Source of the DNA: Pseudoduganella sp.
GTDB taxonomy: Bacteria; Pseudomonadota; Gammaproteobacteria; Burkholderiales; Burkholderiaceae_D
Assembly (NCBI GenBank): GCA_021323265.1
Contig: JAJTCO010000028.1
Location: 1 to 53,024, forward strand
Length of the DNA stretch: 53,024 bases
Reading direction: 5' to 3'
Shown here one piece after another: positions 25,744-34,062 of the stretch; within the stretch, counting starts at the first letter, position 1; every line of letters starts with the position of its first letter. The notes under the pieces are model-generated. The model ran no database searches, had not been told where the DNA came from, and was given only the letters and a program-made list of their open reading frames with translations. Position numbers and translations under genes: made by a program.

Positions 25744-26243
25744 TGGTATTCTTTGTGTCCTTCGTGCGCCAGCAGCCAGCGCTTGACGCCCAGGGTGAAG
25801 CCGTTCTGGTCGTCGCTGCCGGCGAAACCGCCGATGCCGTCGGCGGCCATCACGCGGTGGCAGGGCACCAGCGGGGGAAAGGGATTGCTGCGGCAAGCCT
25901 GGCCGACGGCGCGCGCCACCGAGTCGAGGTGCCGGGCCAGCTCACCATAGGTGCGCACCTGGCCGCGCGGGATGTCGCGCAGGGTTTGCCACACGCGGCG
26001 CTGGAATGGGCTGCCGCGCAGCGCCAGCGGCAGGTCGAAGCGGTAATCGGCGTCGGCGCAGTAAGCCAGCAGTTGCTGCGCGGCCTGTTCCGCCAGCGCG
26101 TTGGCCGGCGCCTGTTCGGGCGTGTCCCCAGGCAGGTAGAACATTTCCGTCACCAGCGCGCCGGCCGTGCCGATGCCCATCGCGCCGAAAGGCAGGTGGA
26201 TGATGGCGGCGAAATTCTTGCCGTCTTGTTGTATTTCAGTCAC
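25719..26243 (-). CDS. ogt: Methylated-DNA-protein-cysteine methyltransferase
   Basis: Repairs O6-methylguanine by moving the methyl group to its own cysteine. Its 174 residues include the helix-turn-helix DNA-contact region (RRVWQTLRDIPRGQVRTYGE), the Arg finger region, and the acceptor motif PCHRV with downstream GGFAG. It lacks the N-terminal Ada domain, so it is a constitutive Ogt-type enzyme. It overlaps xerD by 25 bp and is preceded by the gap that carries a strong terminator ending the previous minus-strand transcript. Confidence 0.94.
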   Translation of the reverse strand: MTEIQQDGKNFAAIIHLPFGAMGIGTAGALVTEMFYLPGDTPEQAPANALAEQAAQQLLAYCADADYRFDLPLALRGSPFQRRVWQTLRDIPRGQVRTYGELARHLDSVARAVGQACRSNPFPPLVPCHRVMAADGIGGFAGSDDQNGFTLGVKRWLLAHEGHKEYQWQQATLL

Positions 26244-26298
26244 GCTTGCTCCATGAGAACTGTGGCTTTCATGCTACACCAGTGCGCCAGCATAGGGC

Positions 26299-26324
26299 AA
26301 AAAAAAACGCACCCTTAGGTGCGT
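26299..26324 (-). terminator. Intrinsic terminator (minus strand)
   Basis: A 7-bp perfect stem ACGCACC/GGTGCGT with a 4-nt loop, followed on the minus strand by nine consecutive T. It would end transcription coming from the TRAP-binding-protein gene about 250 bp upstream and insulate ogt. A second T run (26332-26339) on the other side means it could also stop plus-strand transcripts. Confidence 0.85.
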
Positions 26325-26325
26325 C

Positions 26326-26528
26326 TTGAGTCTTTTTTTCGCCGCCCCGGCTATTTAACCCCGCTTGTGGCAGTGGCCAACAGCATACTGTCAGGCGTCG
26401 TGTCTCCTCTATGTATCCGCAGCCGCGCTGCTTTTATTCTTCTTCACTCCCCACTAAACTCGTGTCCGTTGCCACCTTGGTGCACACTGCACCGTCCAGG
26501 GGCGTGGCCATAGTAACCGATCTTTTTT
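26326..26528 (+). ncRNA. Candidate structured non-coding RNA, 6S-like architecture
   Basis: No credible coding frame exists between ogt and the TRAP gene. The stretch folds as follows: closing stem 26341-26350 with 26496-26508 (10 pairs, small bulges); an inner stem GTGGCCAAC (26373-26381) with GTTGCCAC (26468-26475); a single-stranded 5' segment between them; and on the 3' side a hairpin GGTGCA/TGCACC (26479-26493). This closing-stem, bubble-with-3'-hairpin, terminal-stem plan and the size near 180-200 nt resemble 6S RNA. A T6 tract follows at 26523-26528. The strand is not certain, the promoter is weak, and I cannot confirm the family. Confidence 0.33.
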
Positions 26529-26570
26529 CAGATTTCGTTATTTATTTTTGGCAACTTGACAAAGGCGGGT

Positions 26571-27563
26571 TTACTTGGCTGTTTCCCGGTTGATGGCCTG
26601 GATCAGCTCTTTCCCGATGCGCTCTTCCACCTGTTTTTGCACCGGCAGCAAGGCATTGCGCCACATCGCCTGTTCGTGCGCGCTGAGGGTGTGGATCTGC
26701 GTCTTGCCCGATTTGCGGATCGCTTCCAGCGCCATGTCGTTGTCACGCTGGGCAATCGCCTTTTCGTAGGTGGTCGCTTCCTTCATCGCCGCTTCCAGCT
26801 TGAGGCGGATGTCCTGCGGCAAGCCATCCCAGAATTTCTTGTTGACGATGACGGCGTAGCCCAGGTAGCCGTGGTGGGAGACGGTCAGGTGCTTTTGCAC
26901 CTCGTGCATCCTTTGCGTATACATGTTCGAAGGCGGGTTTTCCGTGCCGTCCACCACGCCCGTCTGCAGCGCCACATAGGCTTCGGAGAAGGCCAGCGGC
27001 TGCGGGATGGCGCCCAGGGCGCGCATTTGCGCGTCCAGCACCTTGGACGACTGGATGCGCATCTTCAAGCCCTTGAAGTCGGCCGGCACGCGCAGCGGCC
27101 GGTTGGCCGACATGACCTTGAAGCCGTTGTCCCAGTACGCCAGGCCGGCTATGCCCTTGGCTTCCAGCTTTTTCAGCAAGGTCTTGCCGATCGGCCCTTC
27201 GGTGACGTTGTACAGCGCCGTCTTGTTGGGGAAGATGTAGGGCAGGTCGAAGACTTCGAATTCCTTCACGCCCAGCGGGCCGAACTTGGCCAGCGAGGGG
27301 GCCAGCATCTGCACCGCGCCCAGTTGCAGCGCCTCCAGTTCTTCCTTGTCCTTGTACAGCTGGCTGTTCGGATAGACCTGGACTTTCACGCGGCCGCCGG
27401 TGGCCTTTTCCGCCAGCAGGCGGAAGCGCTCGGCGGCCTGGCCCTTGGGCGTGTCGGGCGCCACCACGTGGCTGAATTTGATGACGATGGGGGCCTGTGC
27501 CAGCGCTGTGGACGTGACGAGGAAGGCCGCGCCGAGGGCGGCCAGGGGGAACTTCATTGGCAT
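26571..27563 (-). CDS. TRAP transporter solute-binding protein (DctP family)
   Basis: A 330-residue periplasmic binding protein of the DctP family. It has a signal peptide (FPLAALGAAFLVTSTALA, cut after AQA), then KFSHVVAPDTPKGQAAERF, YPNSQLYKDKEELEALQLG, and the carboxylate-anchoring Arg in LKMRIQSS. Further signatures are FSEAYVALQTGVVDGTENP and YLGYAVIVNKKFWD. Ligands of this type are usually C4-dicarboxylates or other organic acids. I chose MPMKF because GGGAG lies 5 bp before it; MKF two codons later is also possible. No dctQ or dctM permease genes follow, and a terminator ends the transcript. Confidence 0.92.
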   Translation of the reverse strand: MPMKFPLAALGAAFLVTSTALAQAPIVIKFSHVVAPDTPKGQAAERFRLLAEKATGGRVKVQVYPNSQLYKDKEELEALQLGAVQMLAPSLAKFGPLGVKEFEVFDLPYIFPNKTALYNVTEGPIGKTLLKKLEAKGIAGLAYWDNGFKVMSANRPLRVPADFKGLKMRIQSSKVLDAQMRALGAIPQPLAFSEAYVALQTGVVDGTENPPSNMYTQRMHEVQKHLTVSHHGYLGYAVIVNKKFWDGLPQDIRLKLEAAMKEATTYEKAIAQRDNDMALEAIRKSGKTQIHTLSAHEQAMWRNALLPVQKQVEERIGKELIQAINRETAK

Positions 27564-27636
27564 GGCGTCTCCCGGCGATATTGATGCATTATTATTCTCA
27601 AGATACATTGTGCTAAGCGAAATAGTGGCACACAAC

Positions 27637-27650
27637 TGTGGAAACCCACA
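27637..27650. promoter_or_regulatory. Dyad TGTGG-N4-CCACA between TRAP gene and kinase gene
   Basis: Perfect 5-bp half-sites separated by AAAC in the 122-bp divergent region, about 75 bp upstream of the TRAP-protein start and 36 bp upstream of the kinase start. It is a candidate binding site for the neighbouring FixJ/DctR-like regulator, based on position only. Confidence 0.3.
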
Positions 27651-27685
27651 ATACAAGTAGCAACAGGATTCGATACCCTCGGTGC

Positions 27686-29656
27686 ATGTCCAAACCCATC
27701 TTCCTGCCGTCCTCCCTGCGCTGGCTGCTGCCGGTGGTGCTGGTGCTGCTCTTTGTCGCCATCGTGTTCTGGCTGCCGTGGCAGGCGCGCCAGCTGGAGA
27801 GCACCGAGCGCCAGGAGCAGCTGATCGCCGACACCCTGTGGGTCGAACAGTCGATCCGCTTCCAGCTTGGGCGGCACGAGGAAAGCCTGCGCGGCCTGGC
27901 CAACGAGATCGCCGGCGGCCACTTGCGCCAGGCCGACGTGCAGCAGCGCATGGGGCGCATGCTGAAGAACGGGGCTGAACTCAAAAGCGTGCTGCAGGTG
28001 GCGCCCGATGGCCGCATCCTCGCCTCCAGCGCCGAATCGCCGCTGCCGGGCACGGCCCGCGCCCTGCTGAGCCAGGGGTCGCTGGCGGCCCAGGACCGGG
28101 CGCGCCGCTCGCACAGCCCGATCTACGCCGAGCCCGAGCCGGCGGCCGGCGGCACGCCCGAGCAGCTGATGATGGACCTGCATTTTCCCATCTACCGCGG
28201 CGAGGAATGGGTGGGCAGCCTGGTGGCCACCTTCCAGCTCAGCAGCCTGCTCGACGAAATGGTGCCGTGGTGGTTCGCCCAGGACAACCAGATCAGCCTG
28301 CTCGACCGCGACGACCAGGTGCTGGCGCGGCGCAGTTCGGCCGGCCCGGGCCATGGCGTCTACACCCACAAGCGCGCCCTGGACCTGCCCGGCGCCACCA
28401 TCACCCTGATGACCGACAGCGTGAAGTCGGAGCCAAAGCTGCTGCCCAACCTGCTGGTCGGTTCCGTGGTGGCGCTCTCGCTGGCCCTGTTATGGAGCCT
28501 GTTCGCGCTATGGGGCCACATTTCGCGCCGCCTGGCCGCCGAGGGCGAACTGCGCCAGCAGATGGCCTTTCGCACGGCGATGGAAAACTCGCTGGTGACG
28601 GGCCTGCGCGCGCGCGACCTGGAGGGACGCATCACCTATGTCAACCCCGCCTTCTGCCAGATGGTGGGCTACCCGGCGCAGGAACTGATCGGCCGCCTGC
28701 CGCCCATGCCTTACTGGGCGCCGGACGTGATGGCCGAGTACCAGCACCGCCTGGCCGGCGTACTGGCCGGTTCCGTCACGCCGGAATTCGAAACGCTGTT
28801 CCAGCGCCCGGACGGCACGCGCATTCCCGTGCTGATCTTCGAGTCGCCGCTGGTGGACAAGGAAGGCCGCCATACGGGCTACATGGGTTCCATCCTCGAC
28901 ATTTCCGACCGCAAGCGCATGGAGGAATTGAACCGCCAGCACCAGGAAAAACTGCAGACCAGCGCGCGCCTGGCGACGATGGGCGAAATCGCGTCCATGC
29001 TGGCCCATGAGCTGAACCAGCCGCTGGCGGCCATTTCCAGCTACACCACCGGCGCGCTGAACGTGCTGGCGCGCGGTGGCGACCCCGCCACCCTCAAGCC
29101 GGCGCTGGAACAGGCCGGCGCCCAGGCGCAGCGCGCCGGCCAGATCATCCGCAGCGTGCACGAATTCGTCAAGAAGCGCGAGTCGGAGCGGCAGGACGTG
29201 GCGCTGCAGTCCATGCTCGACAGCATCCTGGCCCTGATCGAGCTGCAGGCGCGCCAGCACCACGTGTCGCTGCAGGTGGAGATCCCGGCCACGCTGCCGC
29301 TGGTGCGCGCCGACCGCATGCTGATCGAGCAGGTGCTGCTCAACCTGACGCGCAACGGCATCGAGGCCATGGCCGACGTGCAGCCGCTCAAGCGCGTGCT
29401 GCGCGTGGTGGCGCACCACGATCCGCTGGCCAGGATGGTGGTGGCGCAGGTGATCGACAATGGCCACGGCATTCCGCACGACGTGGCCGAGCGGCTCTTC
29501 TCGCCCTTCTTCTCCACCAAGGCCGAGGGCATGGGCATGGGGCTCAACATCTGCCGCACCGCGATCGAATTCCATGGCGGCACGCTCACGCACCGCGATA
29601 ACCCGCAAGGCGGTACCATATTCACATTCACGCTGCCCACGGCAGGCAAGCAATAA
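27686..29656 (+). CDS. Sensor histidine kinase, DctS-like
   Basis: A 656-residue membrane sensor kinase. A transmembrane helix (about residues 12-32) is followed by a periplasmic Cache-like sensor (35-260), a second transmembrane helix near 262-285, a PAS domain (305-415), then a dimerisation/phosphoacceptor domain with His441 in LAHELNQPLAAIS. The ATPase domain has NLTRNGIEAM, DNGHGIP and GMGMGLNI boxes. The layout matches Rhodobacter DctS-type kinases that sense C4-dicarboxylates. It is divergent from the DctP-like gene and 11 bp upstream of the response regulator, so ligand sensing together with that binding protein is likely. Confidence 0.93.
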   Translation: MSKPIFLPSSLRWLLPVVLVLLFVAIVFWLPWQARQLESTERQEQLIADTLWVEQSIRFQLGRHEESLRGLANEIAGGHLRQADVQQRMGRMLKNGAELKSVLQVAPDGRILASSAESPLPGTARALLSQGSLAAQDRARRSHSPIYAEPEPAAGGTPEQLMMDLHFPIYRGEEWVGSLVATFQLSSLLDEMVPWWFAQDNQISLLDRDDQVLARRSSAGPGHGVYTHKRALDLPGATITLMTDSVKSEPKLLPNLLVGSVVALSLALLWSLFALWGHISRRLAAEGELRQQMAFRTAMENSLVTGLRARDLEGRITYVNPAFCQMVGYPAQELIGRLPPMPYWAPDVMAEYQHRLAGVLAGSVTPEFETLFQRPDGTRIPVLIFESPLVDKEGRHTGYMGSILDISDRKRMEELNRQHQEKLQTSARLATMGEIASMLAHELNQPLAAISSYTTGALNVLARGGDPATLKPALEQAGAQAQRAGQIIRSVHEFVKKRESERQDVALQSMLDSILALIELQARQHHVSLQVEIPATLPLVRADRMLIEQVLLNLTRNGIEAMADVQPLKRVLRVVAHHDPLARMVVAQVIDNGHGIPHDVAERLFSPFFSTKAEGMGMGLNICRTAIEFHGGTLTHRDNPQGGTIFTFTLPTAGKQ

Positions 29657-29667
29657 CGGAGACCCGG

Positions 29668-30255
29668 ATGCTACATATCGTTGACGACGAAGCGGTGGTG
29701 CGCGACGCCCTGTCCTGGCTCGCCGCTTCGCGCGGCATTGCCGCCACCGCCTACGAGGGGGCGGCGCCCTTCCTTGCCTTCGTGCAGGGCGGCACCTTCG
29801 ATGCCGACGGCGATTGCGTGCTGCTCGACGTGCGCATGCCCGAAACCAGCGGCATTGCCGTCTTCGACCAGTTGGCCGCACGCGGCCTGACGGCGCGCCT
29901 GCCGGTGATCTTCCTGACCGGCCACGGCGACGTGCCGATGGCGGTCGATACCTTGAAGCGCGGCGCCTTCGACTTTTTCGAAAAGCCCTTCAACGACAAC
30001 CAGCTGATGGACCGGGTGCAGGAAGGCCTGGCGGCCTCGCGCCTGGCCAGCGGCAAGGCGGCTGTGCAGGCGCGGCTGGCCACGCTCTCGACACGCGAGC
30101 GCGAAGTGCTGGACCTGATCCTGGCGGGCAAGATGAACAAGGTGGTGGCCGACGAACTGGGCATCTCCATGCGCACCGTGGAAGTGCACCGCGCCCACAT
30201 CTTCGACAAGATGCAGGTCAAGACAGCGGTCGAACTGGCTGGCCTGCTGAAATGA
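29668..30255 (+). CDS. FixJ/DctR-type response regulator
   Basis: A 195-residue two-component regulator. The receiver domain has acidic residues in IVDDEAV, the phospho-acceptor Asp54 in LLDVRMP, T84 in FLTGHGD, and Lys106 in FEKPF. The C-terminal LuxR-type helix-turn-helix reads LSTREREVLDLILAG followed by NKVVADELGISMRTVEVHRA. The start has GGAGACCCGG before ATG; the receiver begins immediately, without the usual five to ten leading residues. The kinase gene ends 11 bp earlier. By analogy with DctR it should activate the divergent TRAP gene and perhaps permease genes elsewhere. Confidence 0.94.
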   Translation: MLHIVDDEAVVRDALSWLAASRGIAATAYEGAAPFLAFVQGGTFDADGDCVLLDVRMPETSGIAVFDQLAARGLTARLPVIFLTGHGDVPMAVDTLKRGAFDFFEKPFNDNQLMDRVQEGLAASRLASGKAAVQARLATLSTREREVLDLILAGKMNKVVADELGISMRTVEVHRAHIFDKMQVKTAVELAGLLK

Positions 30256-30935
30256 GACGCGACTGGGCGCTGCTTGCCATCGGCGCCTTGTTTGTCCTGG
30301 CAAGCCTGCTCAACGTGCCCAGGGAAGGCGCCAAGGCGTTGGCCACCCTGCCCTTCTTTGCCGCCATTGCCGGCGTCGGCGCCTGGAACATCCTTCGCAA
30401 GAAGCGCGCCGGCCGCCTGCGCGAGGCTCGCGTGCAGGTGGCCGATGGCGTGCTGCTGCGCCCCTCGCGCTGGCGCTTGGCCGGCCTGGCCGCCCTGCTG
30501 CTGGCGATCGGTCTGCCCATCGTCGTGTTCGGCGCCCACTTCGGGGTGGTCATGAAGGCGCTGGGGGCCTTTGTCGCCCTGGCCGGGGCCATCCTGCTGG
30601 GCGCGGTGGCGCTGGGCTGGCTGCCTGCGGGCTACCTGCAGTTTTCTCCGTCCGGCCTCACCTTCGGCTTTCGCGGCTATGCCGCCTGCGTGCCGTGGAG
30701 CGAAGTGGCCGGCGTGGCCACCGGCGAATTCCACGACAACGCCTTCGTCGGCATCGGCATCTACGACCTGGACAAGGTCATGCTCACGCCACCGCACGCG
30801 GCGGCGCGCTTCGCCCGCACCGTGGGCAAATGCCGCGCCTACTACCATGCCGACCTGGCCGTGATGGCCGGCGCCTACCGCATCGACGCCCCCGTCCTGG
30901 CCGCCGCCATCGCAGACCGCCTGCCGCGCCGCTAG
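30252..30935 (+). CDS. Membrane protein of unknown function, PH-like C terminus
   Basis: A 227-residue protein. Four hydrophobic segments in two pairs (about residues 5-22, 33-47, 75-95, 97-120) are followed by a roughly 100-residue soluble part. That part (SPSGLTFGFRGYAACVPWSEVAGV) resembles the beta-hairpin and Trp-containing turn of bacterial PH-like domains. Its ATG overlaps the response regulator stop as ATGA, so it is translated with the two-component system and could be an accessory to it. It converges on the GGDEF gene with a 4-bp overlap. The family is not identified. Confidence 0.75.
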   Translation: MRRDWALLAIGALFVLASLLNVPREGAKALATLPFFAAIAGVGAWNILRKKRAGRLREARVQVADGVLLRPSRWRLAGLAALLLAIGLPIVVFGAHFGVVMKALGAFVALAGAILLGAVALGWLPAGYLQFSPSGLTFGFRGYAACVPWSEVAGVATGEFHDNAFVGIGIYDLDKVMLTPPHAAARFARTVGKCRAYYHADLAVMAGAYRIDAPVLAAAIADRLPRR

Positions 30936-32353
30936 ACGCCCATGATGGCCTGGTTGCGGCCGCCCTGCTTGGCACGGTAAAGCGCCTGGTCGGCGCGCCG
31001 CACCCAGTGTTCGTAGCTTGGCTCATGCTTGTCGCTGACGGCAATACCCAGGCTCACCTGGCAACGGAACACGCGACCTTCATGGCAGATGTCGGCGACC
31101 GCCACCCGCTCGCGCAGGCGTTCGGCAAACACGAAGGCGCCTTCGCGTCCCGTCTCCGGCAGCACGATCAGGAATTCCTCGCCGCCGTAGCGCGCCGCCA
31201 CGTCCACTTCGCGCATCACGCAACGGATGCTGGCCGCCAGCGAGCGCAGGGCCACGTCGCCGCCCGGGTGGCCATACAGGTCGTTGACGTGCTTGAAGTG
31301 GTCGATGTCGAGCAGCACCAGGGACGAGGCATGGCCGCGGCGCGCGCGGTGCCACTCCAGGTCGAGCTGGCGGTCGGCCGCGCGGCGGTTGAGCAGGCCG
31401 GTCAGCGCATCGGTGGTGGCCAGGCGCTCCAGGTCGGCATTCATGCGCTGCATTTCGCTAAGCAGGCTGTCGGTCGAATCCTGCCAGTGCGAGAACAGCT
31501 GATAGCCGAAGAAGGCGAACACCACGATAATGGCCGCGAACACCCAGTAGAAGATCCACACCGTCTGGCGGAACACTTCCGGCGCCCCTTGCGCATCGGC
31601 TTCGGCCAGGCGGATGGTGACGAAGCCGTACACCAGCACCCCTGCCGCCACCGCGGCCAGCATGCGCAGGACCGAGCGGCGCGAGCCGCCGCGGCGCCGG
31701 CGCATCAGCGCCTGGCGCTCGCACTGCCAGCGCGACACGCGCGGCCACAGCAGGGCCAGCGCCGGCCCGCCAAGCAGCACGCTTTGCAGGAAGGAACCGA
31801 GCCACCAGCCCTGCCAGATCGGCAGTTGCGCACCGGGCGCCAGGTGGTTGGTATAGCTCCAGATCAGCGATCCCGCCGAGCCGAAAATGCTGGCGATAAA
31901 ACTGAGCTGGACGTAGTACAGGACCGATGTGAGGTCGCGCAGGTCGCGCCGCATGGCGATGGCGCGGTAACCCACCACCATCATGGCGAAGCCCAGCGGA
32001 TTGGCGCAGGCAAACAGCAAGGCCCAGTGCAGCGGCATGCCGGCCGACAGTGCCAGCACCAGGGTCGAGCAGTAGGCCGGGATCGCGCCCCACCACCAGC
32101 CCAGGGTCAGCGTCAGCAGCAGGCAAATGGGCTGCGGCAGGTATGGCGTCACATATACGGTGACGCCGCCGAGGCGGACGGGCAGGCCGGACCAGTTCCA
32201 GTGAACCGTTCCCAGGCCCAGGCCGACGCATAGCAGCAGCACCAGCAGCCAGCCGCCAAAGAAGGCGCGCTTTTCCGCCGGACTGCCGTCGCGCCACAGT
32301 TGCACGGGCGACAACTCGCGATAACTCTGATCGGCTTCCGCAAAGGGAGACAA
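30932..32353 (-). CDS. MASE-type membrane diguanylate cyclase
   Basis: A 473-residue cyclic-di-GMP synthase. The N-terminal 290 residues contain about eight transmembrane helices in a MASE1-like sensor array. A short coiled coil (about 290-312) leads to a GGDEF domain (315-470). The catalytic motif is GGEEF (390-394) and the allosteric I-site REVD (381-384) is intact. It has the TDALTGLLNRR start of active cyclases. No EAL domain is present, so it should only make cyclic di-GMP. It sits between a convergent gene and the queG promoter region. Confidence 0.92.
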   Translation of the reverse strand: MSPFAEADQSYRELSPVQLWRDGSPAEKRAFFGGWLLVLLLCVGLGLGTVHWNWSGLPVRLGGVTVYVTPYLPQPICLLLTLTLGWWWGAIPAYCSTLVLALSAGMPLHWALLFACANPLGFAMMVVGYRAIAMRRDLRDLTSVLYYVQLSFIASIFGSAGSLIWSYTNHLAPGAQLPIWQGWWLGSFLQSVLLGGPALALLWPRVSRWQCERQALMRRRRGGSRRSVLRMLAAVAAGVLVYGFVTIRLAEADAQGAPEVFRQTVWIFYWVFAAIIVVFAFFGYQLFSHWQDSTDSLLSEMQRMNADLERLATTDALTGLLNRRAADRQLDLEWHRARRGHASSLVLLDIDHFKHVNDLYGHPGGDVALRSLAASIRCVMREVDVAARYGGEEFLIVLPETGREGAFVFAERLRERVAVADICHEGRVFRCQVSLGIAVSDKHEPSYEHWVRRADQALYRAKQGGRNQAIMGV

Positions 32354-32394
32354 TTGGTCACTCTGGCAAGTTGAAAACGAGTGTCAATTATGCA

Positions 32395-33507
32395 CTACCG
32401 GTGCTGTGCGATGGCCCATTCCACATGTTCGCGCACCAGTTCGGAGGGATGGGCCAGGCGCGCCTGCAGCGCCGCCAGGATGGCGGCATCGCCTTTGGCC
32501 CCCATGCGCGCGGCATTGCCAAGGCCGACGGCCAGGTTGCGCAGCCAGCGCTCGTGGCCGATGCGGCGAATCGGACTGCCCTCCATGCGGCGGTTGAACT
32601 CTTCCTCGCTCCACGCGAACAGTTCGATCATGCCGGCGCTGCCCAGGGCATGGCGCTCGTCGAAGTCCGGCAGCGTGGCGCGCTGGGCGAACTTGTTCCA
32701 GGGGCAGACCGTCTGGCAGTCGTCGCAGCCGTACACGCGGTTGCCCAGTAGCGGACGCAGCTCCTCGGGAATCGCGCTTTTGAGCTCAATGGTCAGGTAG
32801 GAAATGCAGCGCCGCGCATCGAGCTTGCCGGGCCCGAGGATGGCCTGGGTCGGGCAGACCTCGATGCAGGCGCTGCACTGGCCGCAATGCGCGCCGGTCG
32901 GTTCGTCCACCGGCAACGGCAGGTCGACCAGGATCTCGCCCATGAAGAACATGGAGCCTGCGCTGCGGTTGATCAGCAAGGTGTGCTTGCCGCGCCAGCC
33001 CAGGCCGGACTTTTCCGCCAGCGGCAGTTCCATCACGGGAGCGGAATCGGTGAATACGCGGTAGCCGAAAGGACCGGCGGCCGCGCTGACCTTGTCGGCC
33101 AGTTGCTGCAGGCGCGCGCGCAGCACCTTGTGATAGTCGCGGCCACGGGCGTAGACCGAGATCACCGCCTGGGTCGGATCGGACAGGCGCGCCGTTTCGC
33201 GCTCGCGCCAGCCTTCATCGGCCGCCCCTGGCAGATAGTTCATGCGCGCCGTGATCACGCGCACCGTGCCGGGCACCAGTTCGGCCGGGCGTGCGCGCTT
33301 CATGCCATGACTTGCCATATAGTCCATGTCGCCATGCATGCCGGCGTCCAGCCAGGCTTGCAGGCCCGCTTCGGCGGCGGACAGGTCGATGTCGGCAATG
33401 CGCACTTCCGCAAAGCCAAGCTCCCGCCCCCAGGCCTTGATGCGGCTGGCTAATTCATCTAAATTGGCTTGGGAAAGGGACACGGCCTTACAATGCGGGA
33501 GATCCAA
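32395..33507 (-). CDS. queG: Epoxyqueuosine reductase QueG
   Basis: Reduces epoxyqueuosine to queuosine in the wobble position of GUN-decoding tRNAs, using cobalamin and two 4Fe-4S clusters. It is 370 residues, the usual length. The cluster-binding cysteines appear in CGQCSACIEVCPTQAI and DDCQTVCPWNKF. The N-terminal part has the cobalamin-domain motif DMDYMASHGMKRARP and VITARMNYLP. A C-terminal HEAT-like repeat follows (GNAARMGAKGDAAIL). It is divergent from tsaE, reproducing the queG/tsaE neighbourhood of E. coli without the nnrE gene between. Confidence 0.95.
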   Translation of the reverse strand: MDLPHCKAVSLSQANLDELASRIKAWGRELGFAEVRIADIDLSAAEAGLQAWLDAGMHGDMDYMASHGMKRARPAELVPGTVRVITARMNYLPGAADEGWRERETARLSDPTQAVISVYARGRDYHKVLRARLQQLADKVSAAAGPFGYRVFTDSAPVMELPLAEKSGLGWRGKHTLLINRSAGSMFFMGEILVDLPLPVDEPTGAHCGQCSACIEVCPTQAILGPGKLDARRCISYLTIELKSAIPEELRPLLGNRVYGCDDCQTVCPWNKFAQRATLPDFDERHALGSAGMIELFAWSEEEFNRRMEGSPIRRIGHERWLRNLAVGLGNAARMGAKGDAAILAALQARLAHPSELVREHVEWAIAQHR

Positions 33508-33576
33508 ACCATCATTTTAGCCTTCCGATGCGGAAAATGACATTCGCAGGGCAGGAACCGACCAGCAAAACAGACG

Positions 33577-34062
33577 ATGCAACACTTTAAGTCCCACCTC
33601 CACGACGAAGCCGGCACGGCGGCGCTGGGCGCAGCGCTGTCGCGCGCCCTCCTGCCCGGCATGGCGATCTACCTGCATGGCGACCTGGGCGCCGGCAAGA
33701 CCGCCCTGACGCGCGCCTTGCTGCACGCGGCCGGCCACGTGGGACCGGTGCGCAGCCCGACCTACACCCTGTCCGAACCGTACCGCGTGACGATCGACGG
33801 CAAGCTGGCCAACGTGGTGCATTTCGACCTGTACCGCATGGGCAGCCCGGAGGAATTCCTCGACGCCGGCTTCCGCGAGGACTTCAACGGCGAGAACGTC
33901 TGCATCGTCGAGTGGCCGGAAAAGGCCGACGGCGTGCTGCCGCCGCCGGACCTGCATGTTTTCCTCTCTGTGGCCGGCGCTGGACGTGATGTAGAATTGC
34001 AGCCGTCTTCCGCTCTTGGTTCGTCATGCCTGAAACGCCTCCAATTCGCGCCCAACATGTAA
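33577..34062 (+). CDS. tsaE: tRNA threonylcarbamoyladenosine ATPase TsaE
   Basis: ATPase needed for t6A37 formation with TsaB and TsaD. The 161-residue P-loop protein has Walker A GDLGAGKTALTRALL, switch segment RSPTYTLSEPY, the conserved HFDLYRM strand, and the WPEKADGVLP segment. It overlaps amiC by 37 bp, an arrangement common in proteobacteria, where cell-wall amidase follows tsaE. No Shine-Dalgarno stands out before the start. Confidence 0.95.
   Translation: MQHFKSHLHDEAGTAALGAALSRALLPGMAIYLHGDLGAGKTALTRALLHAAGHVGPVRSPTYTLSEPYRVTIDGKLANVVHFDLYRMGSPEEFLDAGFREDFNGENVCIVEWPEKADGVLPPPDLHVFLSVAGAGRDVELQPSSALGSSCLKRLQFAPNM

Noticed and set aside
26319..26593. Short plus-strand frames in the ogt/TRAP gap
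   Set aside because: There is no ribosome-binding site, no codon bias and no recognisable domain, and the region folds as RNA instead.
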